Source of the DNA: Pseudolysinimonas_A sp965653335
GTDB lineage: Bacteria > Actinomycetota > Actinomycetes > Actinomycetales > Microbacteriaceae
Direction: 5' to 3'
NCBI GenBank assembly: GCA_965653335.1
Contig: CBFGZU010000031.1
Location: forward strand, 1 to 20,623
DNA: 20,623 nt
Within the stretch, counting starts at the first letter, position 1, and each line of letters begins with the position of its first letter. The translations under genes were made by a program, and so were the position numbers. This document shows, piece by piece, positions 15,365 through 20,623 of the stretch. The notes under the pieces were generated by a model. The model saw only the letters and a program-made list of their open reading frames with translations. It did not search any database and was not told where the DNA came from.

Positions 15365-17097
15365 TGCTCGGCAAACTGCTCGTGCGGTTCGTGAAACCGT
15401 ACTGGCCGCTCCTGGTGGCGGTCATCGTGTTCCAAGCGGCGCAATCGATCGCGTCGCTCTGGCTGCCCAGCCTCAACGCCGACATCATCGACTCCGGGGT
15501 CGCTCGCGGCGACATCGGCTACATCGTGATGATCGGCGGCATCATGCTCGCCGTGACGCTCGCGCAGATCGTGTGCGCCGTCGTCGCCGTCTACTTCGGA
15601 GCGCGACTCGCGATGGCGTTCGGGCGTGACCTTCGCGGCGCGATCTTCGCACAGGTCGGAAAGTTCTCCGAACAGGAGGTGTCCCGCTTCGGAGCCCCGT
15701 CGCTCATCACCCGCACCACCAACGACGTGCAACAAGTGCAGATGCTCGTGCTCATCGGCTGCACGATGCTCGTCGCGACTCCGATCCTCGCGATCGGCGG
15801 GGTCGTGTTCGCCATCTCGGAAGACCCCGGCCTGTCGTGGATCATGGTCGTCGCCGTGCCCGTGCTGCTTGTCGCCGTTGGTCTCATCATCATGCGGATG
15901 ACACCGTTGTTCCGCCGGATGCAGGAGCGCATCGACGCCGTCAACCGGGTGCTGCGCGAGCAGCTCACCGGCATCCGCGTCGTGCGCGCCTTTGTGCGGG
16001 AACCGGTCGAGACCGCCCGATTCGCGCGGGCGAACGAAGACCTCACCGACACGGCGCTGCGGGCCGGGCGGCTGTTCGCGCTCATGTTCCCCACCGTGAT
16101 GCTGCTGCTCAACGTGTCGAGCGTCGCGGTGCTCTGGTTCGGCGCGTATCGCATCGAGGACGGCAGCCTGCAGGTCGGGTCGCTCATCGCGTTTCTCAGT
16201 TATCTCGTACAGATCCTGATGGCCGTTCTCATGGCGACGATGCTCGCGTTCTTCCTGCCGCGCGCAGCGGTGTCATCCGACCGGATCGGGGAAGTTCTCG
16301 ACACTCCGTCGAGCGTCGTGCTGCCCGCATCGCCGGTCACCGAACTGCGCACGCGCGGTGCGGTCGAATTGCGCGATGTGGCCTTCTCCTATCCGGGAGC
16401 CGCCGAGCCGGTGCTGCGCGACCTGACGTTCACGGTGACCCCCGGCAGCACGACCGCGGTCGTCGGCAGCACCGGGGCCGGCAAGACGACCCTCGTCAAC
16501 CTGCTGCCGCGGCTCTTCGACGCCTCGGCCGGATCGGTGCTCGTCGACGGCGTGAATGTGCGCCGGATCGACCCCGACGTGCTCTGGGGGCGCATCGGAC
16601 TCGTGCCGCAGCGCGCCTACCTGTTCTCGGGCACCGTGGCATCGAACCTCCGATACGGCAAGCCCGACGCCACCGACGACGAGCTCTGGGAAGCTCTCGA
16701 GATCGCGCAGAGCCGCTCCTTCGTCGAGGCCATGCCCGGCGGGCTCGAGGCTCCCATCTCCCAGGGCGGCACGAACGTCTCGGGCGGTCAGCGGCAGCGC
16801 CTCGCGATCGCTCGGGCCCTCGTCAAGCGGCCGCCGATCTACGTCTTCGACGACTCGTTCTCGGCGCTCGATACCGCGACGGATGCGCGGCTCCGGTCCG
16901 CGCTCACCCGGGCGGTTCCCGAGGCGACCAAGATCATCGTCGCGCAGCGCGTCGCGACCATCACCGACGCCGACCAGATCCTCGTGCTCGAGCATGGGCA
17001 GATTGTCGGCCGCGGCACCCATTCCGAGCTGCTCGAGACCTCCGCGGAGTACGCCGAGATCGTCGCCAGTCAGCTCTCGGCGGAGGAGGCGGCATGA
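15364..17097 (+). CDS. ABC exporter half-transporter, subunit 1 (degenerate NBD)
   Basis: This 577-residue type IV exporter has a six-helix membrane domain (about 10-305) and an ATPase domain (about 330-577). Walker A is GSTGAGKTT (368-376), the Q-loop Gln is Q416 and the signature is NVSGGQ (471-476). Walker B reads VFDDS, with D497 where the catalytic Glu should be, and the switch His is Q528 (VAQRVAT). This is the degenerate-site pattern of heterodimeric exporters such as TM287/288 and LmrCD, so it should pair with the next gene product. ATG 15364 has GAAGGAG 7 nt upstream. Substrate is unknown; multidrug or lipid export is likely given the TetR partner. Confidence 0.95.
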   Translation: MLGKLLVRFVKPYWPLLVAVIVFQAAQSIASLWLPSLNADIIDSGVARGDIGYIVMIGGIMLAVTLAQIVCAVVAVYFGARLAMAFGRDLRGAIFAQVGKFSEQEVSRFGAPSLITRTTNDVQQVQMLVLIGCTMLVATPILAIGGVVFAISEDPGLSWIMVVAVPVLLVAVGLIIMRMTPLFRRMQERIDAVNRVLREQLTGIRVVRAFVREPVETARFARANEDLTDTALRAGRLFALMFPTVMLLLNVSSVAVLWFGAYRIEDGSLQVGSLIAFLSYLVQILMAVLMATMLAFFLPRAAVSSDRIGEVLDTPSSVVLPASPVTELRTRGAVELRDVAFSYPGAAEPVLRDLTFTVTPGSTTAVVGSTGAGKTTLVNLLPRLFDASAGSVLVDGVNVRRIDPDVLWGRIGLVPQRAYLFSGTVASNLRYGKPDATDDELWEALEIAQSRSFVEAMPGGLEAPISQGGTNVSGGQRQRLAIARALVKRPPIYVFDDSFSALDTATDARLRSALTRAVPEATKIIVAQRVATITDADQILVLEHGQIVGRGTHSELLETSAEYAEIVASQLSAEEAA

Positions 17098-19088
17098 GCG
17101 ACAACGACACCACCGAAGCCCCGGAACGCCCGGCACCGCGGCGCGGACCGGGCGGCCATGGCCCGTTCGGCGGCATGGGGATGCCCGTCGAGAAGAGCTT
17201 GAACTTCGGCCCGTCGGCCCGTCGGTTGGCCGCGCGGCTGCGACCCGAGATCATCCCCGTCTTCTTCGTCGTCGTATTGGGTGTCGTGAGCGTCGCGCTC
17301 GCCGTGATCGGGCCGAAGGTGCTCGGGATGGCGACCGACCTCATCTTCGAAGGCGCGATCTCGTCGCGGCTCCCCGACGGCGTCACCAAAGAGCAGGTCA
17401 TCGCCGGCCTCGAGGCGTCGGGCGACCAGCAGCAAGCCGACCTGCTGCGCAACCTCGACCTCGTTCCCGGCCAGGGCATCGACTTCGCGGCCCTCCAGGT
17501 GGTGCTCGGAATCGTGCTGCTGCTCTACGTGTTCTCGTCGCTCTTCCAATACCTGCAGGGCTATGTGCTCAATGGGGTGACGCAGCGCACTGTCTTCCGA
17601 CTGCGCTCGCAGGTCGAAGAGAAGATCCACCGGCTGCCGCTGTCGTACTTCGACAAGATGCCGCGCGGCGAGCTGCTAAGTCGTGTCACGAACGACATCG
17701 ACAACGTGTCGCAGAGCTTGCAGCAGACGATGAGCCAGATGCTCACCTCGGTGCTGACCGTGCTCGGCGTCGTCGTGATGATGTTCGTCATCTCGCCGCT
17801 GCTCGCCGTGATCGCCCTCGTCGCGATCCCGCTCACGCTCGGCATCACGATCGCGATCGCCAAGCGCTCGCAGAAGCTGTTCGTCGCACAGTGGACCCAC
17901 ACCGGCGAGCTCAACGCGCAGATCGAGGAAGGATACTCCGGCCACGCGCTCGTCAAAGTCTTCGGGCGGCACCGGGAGGTCGAAGCTCGATTCGCCGACA
18001 AGAACGACGAACTCTTCCGGGCCTCGTTCGGAGCGCAGTTCATCAGCGGCCTCATCATGCCCGCGACCATGTTCGTCGGAAACCTCGTCTACGTCGCGAT
18101 CGCCGTCGTCGGCGGCGTGCTCGTCTCGGGCGGTTCGATGAAGATCGGCGACGTGCAAGCCTTCATCCAGTACTCGCGGCAGTTCACCCAGCCGCTGTCG
18201 CAACTGGGGTCGCTCGTGAACCTGCTGCAATCGGGGGTGGCGAGCGCCGAGCGGGTCTTCCAGCTGCTCGACGCCGACGAGCAGTCGGCGGACCCCGCCG
18301 AGCCGCTCTCGCCCCCCGCGACGGCCGGTCGGCTGGTCTTCGAGCACGCGTCGTTCCGCTACGCCCCCGACGAGCCGCTCATCGACGACCTCTCGCTCGT
18401 CGCCGAGCCCGGCAGCACGATCGCGATCGTCGGGCCCACCGGCGCCGGCAAGACGACTCTCGTGAACCTCATCATGCGGTTCTACGAACTCGACGGCGGA
18501 CGCATCACCCTCGACGGCTTCGACACGGCGACCATGACGCGCGACGACCTGCGCGCCCGCACCGGAATGGTGCTGCAAGACACCTGGCTGTTCAAGGGCA
18601 CGATCCGCGACAACATCGCCTACGGTCGGCCCGACGCGACCGAAGACGAGATCCTCGAGGCGGCTCGGGATGCCTACGTCGACCGCTTCGTGCACGCCCT
18701 CCCCGACGGGTATGACACCGTGCTCGACGACGAAGGCGGCAACGTCTCGGCGGGCGAGAAGCAGCTCATCACGATCGCGCGGGCGTTTCTCGCCCGGCCG
18801 GAGCTGCTCATCCTCGACGAGGCGACCTCGTCGGTCGACACGCGCACCGAGTTGCTCGTGCAACGGGCGATGCGCGAACTGCGCCGCTCGCGCACCTCGT
18901 TCGTCATCGCGCACCGCCTGTCGACGATCCGGGATGCCGACCTCATTCTCGTGATGGAGGCGGGCTCGATCGTTGAGAAGGGCACGCACGACGAACTGAT
19001 CGCCGCTGAGGGGGCTTATGCCCGCCTCTACGAGGCGCAGTTCGCCGCGCCGGTCGACACCGAGGAACTCGACCCCGCGGGGGCCTAG
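17094..19088 (+). CDS. ABC exporter half-transporter, subunit 2 (catalytic NBD)
   Basis: The 664-residue partner of the preceding subunit has a Gly/Pro-rich N-terminus (1-40), a membrane domain (about 50-385) and an ATPase domain (about 412-655). Walker A is GPTGAGKTT (447-455), Walker B is LILDEATS with catalytic E576, and the switch His is H607 (IAHRLST). The signature is NVSAGE (550-555) instead of LSGGQ. Between helices 1 and 2 lies an extra loop of about 50 residues (about 84-132), probably outside the cell. The frame is open far upstream through subunit 1, but the ATG at 17094 overlaps its stop (ATGA) and follows GGAGGAGG. Confidence 0.95.
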   Translation: MSDNDTTEAPERPAPRRGPGGHGPFGGMGMPVEKSLNFGPSARRLAARLRPEIIPVFFVVVLGVVSVALAVIGPKVLGMATDLIFEGAISSRLPDGVTKEQVIAGLEASGDQQQADLLRNLDLVPGQGIDFAALQVVLGIVLLLYVFSSLFQYLQGYVLNGVTQRTVFRLRSQVEEKIHRLPLSYFDKMPRGELLSRVTNDIDNVSQSLQQTMSQMLTSVLTVLGVVVMMFVISPLLAVIALVAIPLTLGITIAIAKRSQKLFVAQWTHTGELNAQIEEGYSGHALVKVFGRHREVEARFADKNDELFRASFGAQFISGLIMPATMFVGNLVYVAIAVVGGVLVSGGSMKIGDVQAFIQYSRQFTQPLSQLGSLVNLLQSGVASAERVFQLLDADEQSADPAEPLSPPATAGRLVFEHASFRYAPDEPLIDDLSLVAEPGSTIAIVGPTGAGKTTLVNLIMRFYELDGGRITLDGFDTATMTRDDLRARTGMVLQDTWLFKGTIRDNIAYGRPDATEDEILEAARDAYVDRFVHALPDGYDTVLDDEGGNVSAGEKQLITIARAFLARPELLILDEATSSVDTRTELLVQRAMRELRRSRTSFVIAHRLSTIRDADLILVMEAGSIVEKGTHDELIAAEGAYARLYEAQFAAPVDTEELDPAGA

Positions 19089-19129
19089 GCACGACACCTG
19101 GTCGAAGGTCGCCCGCACGACGCGCGAGG

Positions 19130-20611
19130 TCAGGCGGTCTTGTCCTTCGCGCGCGTGGTGACGTCGAGGCCGTCGAGGAGTTCGGGCCGGTCGGTACCGG
19201 TCGCCGCGAGGGCGGCGAACTCCGCCGCGACGTGCTCGGGCAGGTCGGCGTCGTCGGTGTCACTGAGGAGGTCGTCGAGAGCCGGAGCACCGACCGGCGA
19301 CTCGACCCCGCGCAGCTTGCGTTCGACCGCCCGGGTGCGTCGTCCGGCCTCGCTCACGGTGTTCTGCGCCGTGGCGAGCTGCTTCTCGAGCTTCGACCAC
19401 ACTTCGCCGTACTTGCGGAACTCCTCCTTGGCGGCGGCGAGCACTTGCCATACCTCGGAACTGCGCTTCTCGATCGCGAGCGTCCGGAAGCCCATCTGGA
19501 GGCTGTTCAACAGGGACGCCAGAGTCGTCGGGCCCGCGATCGACACGCGGTGGTCGCTGAAGAGCTTGCTGGCGAGACCCGGCCGGCGCACGACCTCGGC
19601 GAAGAGCCCCTCGGTCGGCAGGTACATGATCGCGAAATCGGTCGTATGCGGGGGCTCGATGTACTTCTTCGCGACGGTCTTCGCCTGCTCGATGATCGCG
19701 CGCTCGAGAGCCTTGCCGGCATCCTCGATCTCGGCCTTGTCACCGCGCTCCTGAGCGTCGAGCAGACGCTCGTAGTCTTCTTGCGGCAGCTTCGAGTCGA
19801 TCGGCAGATAGACGGGCACGTTGTTGTCGTCACGACCCGGCAGTTTGACGGCGAACTCCACGCGCTCACCGGTGTTCGGCTTGATCGCCACATTGACCTC
19901 GTACTGCTCGGGAGTCAGCAGATCTTCGAGCTGACGCTGCAGCTGCACCTCGCCCCATCCGCCGCGGCTCTTGACGTTGGTCAGGACGCGCTTCAGGCCC
20001 CCGACATCGGAGGCGAGGTTCTGCATCTCGCCGAGCCCCTTCTGCACTTCTTCCAAGCGAGCGCTCACGAGGTTGAACGACTCGCCAAGCCGCTTCTCGA
20101 GGGTGCCCTGAAGTTTCTCGTCCACGGTCTCGCGCATCTTCTCGAGCTTCGCCTCGTTGCCGAGGCGCAGCTTCTCGAGTTCTTCACGCAACACCTTCTG
20201 CAGCTCGAGGTGCTTCTCGGCGTTCGCCGTCGTGAGCGCCTCGATCCGGTCGGCGTTCTGGGCGAGCGACGTGACGAGGGTGCCCTGGAGCTTCTCGTCG
20301 ACCGTCGTGCGCATCGCCTCGAGCTTGCTCTCGTTGCCTTGGCGCAGATTCTCGACATCCTGCCGCAGCTCACGGTGCGCGGCCTGCCGCTCGTCCCGCT
20401 CGCGCTTGAGGTGATCGCCGAGTTCCGTGCGCTGGGAGCTCAAGTCTTGCCGGAGTTCCGAACCGGTGATCCGGAGCTCGGCGCGCAGCGCCTTCTCGAG
20501 CACTCCCGTGTCGGCCGCGCCGCCGCGCCGACGTCCCATGAGCACGAGGATGGTGAGCGCGACGGTGATCACGAGGTTCACGGCGACGATTCCGACGAGC
20601 AGAGCTTCCAT
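19130..20611 (-). CDS. rmuC: RmuC family DNA recombination protein
   Basis: RmuC proteins limit rearrangements at inverted repeats and carry a PD-(D/E)xK nuclease-like fold. The 493-residue protein has one N-terminal membrane helix (about 5-26), a long coiled coil (about 35-200) and the conserved RmuC core: GGWGEVQLQRQLEDLL (217-232), VYLPIDSKLP (267-276), YLPTEGLFAEV (330-340) and AGPTTLASLL (359-368). The acidic tail after about residue 430 is variable. ATG 20611 lies 12 nt from the window edge with only a weak AGG before it, and its promoter is out of view. It faces the ABC exporter across a 41-bp gap in which I see no terminator. Confidence 0.94.
   Translation of the reverse strand: MEALLVGIVAVNLVITVALTILVLMGRRRGGAADTGVLEKALRAELRITGSELRQDLSSQRTELGDHLKRERDERQAAHRELRQDVENLRQGNESKLEAMRTTVDEKLQGTLVTSLAQNADRIEALTTANAEKHLELQKVLREELEKLRLGNEAKLEKMRETVDEKLQGTLEKRLGESFNLVSARLEEVQKGLGEMQNLASDVGGLKRVLTNVKSRGGWGEVQLQRQLEDLLTPEQYEVNVAIKPNTGERVEFAVKLPGRDDNNVPVYLPIDSKLPQEDYERLLDAQERGDKAEIEDAGKALERAIIEQAKTVAKKYIEPPHTTDFAIMYLPTEGLFAEVVRRPGLASKLFSDHRVSIAGPTTLASLLNSLQMGFRTLAIEKRSSEVWQVLAAAKEEFRKYGEVWSKLEKQLATAQNTVSEAGRRTRAVERKLRGVESPVGAPALDDLLSDTDDADLPEHVAAEFAALAATGTDRPELLDGLDVTTRAKDKTA
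20099..20347 (-). repeat. Duplicated 24-residue block in the RmuC coiled coil
   Basis: Residues 89-112 (LRQGNESKLEAMRTTVDEKL plus QGTL; DNA 20276-20347) and 148-171 (LRLGNEAKLEKMRETVDEKL plus QGTL; DNA 20099-20170) match at 20 of 24 positions. The unit repeats every 59 residues. It looks like an internal duplication that lengthened the coiled coil. Confidence 0.7.
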
Positions 20612-20623
20612 GCCTGAAGTGTC

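Noticed and set aside
15837..17093. Possible N-terminal extension of ABC subunit 2 reaching back through subunit 1
   Set aside because: The stretch lies out of frame under a clear ABC gene and encodes an Arg-rich sequence; ATG 17094 with an ATGA overlap and GGAGGAGG fits much better.

Overview
This window comes from a very GC-rich genome with GTG starts, 4-nt ATGA/GTGA gene overlaps, TANNNT -10 boxes and strong G/C third-position bias. It looks like a chromosomal segment of a high-GC Gram-positive actinobacterium, most likely Microbacteriaceae. The set phoH2, fumC, DUF4245, xseB, xseA and ispH matches a neighbourhood conserved across Actinobacteria (in Mycobacterium tuberculosis the equivalents lie around Rv1095-Rv1110). 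No rRNA, tRNA, IS element, prophage gene or CRISPR array was seen. The window is almost fully coding, with no gene-free stretch above 300 bases.

Layout. 1-132: possible tail of an upstream gene. 242-1606 (+): PIN-PhoH protein. 1607-1757: convergent gap holding a 15-bp perfect inverted repeat. 1758-6282 (-): a tight run, in transcription order xseA, xseB, DUF4245, beta-carbonic anhydrase, fumC, and probably an HNH protein. 6283-6468: divergent promoter region with repeated 12-mers. 6469-10417 (+): ispH, a DUF6264-like membrane protein, and two membrane proteins with histidine-kinase layout, the second degenerate. 10424-11455 (-) is class II fructose-bisphosphate aldolase, divergent from class II fructose-1,6-bisphosphatase glpX (11650-12648, +). 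12670-14675 (-): an ArsR-type regulator translationally coupled to a SulP anion transporter. 14750-19088 (+): a TetR regulator followed by a two-subunit ABC exporter. 19130-20611 (-): RmuC.

How the genes fit together. The fba/glpX pair joins the reversible aldolase step to the gluconeogenic phosphatase. FumC serves the TCA cycle and the adjacent carbonic anhydrase serves CO2/bicarbonate balance. XseA/XseB form exonuclease VII, and RmuC is another nuclease-like DNA maintenance protein. IspH finishes the MEP isoprenoid pathway. Two regulator-transporter modules (arsR-sulP and tetR-ABC) are divergent, 74 bp apart, and each has a palindrome over its own promoter.

The most notable points are: an ABC pair whose degenerate motifs all fall in one composite ATP site; three promoters with the same leaderless TANNNT-N6-GTG spacing; a kinase/pseudokinase-like pair with no response regulator in view; and an HNH protein with Cys where the motif usually has His. 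I see mostly core genome and no clear new multi-gene system. The kinase-like pair and the regulator/transporter island are the best leads.
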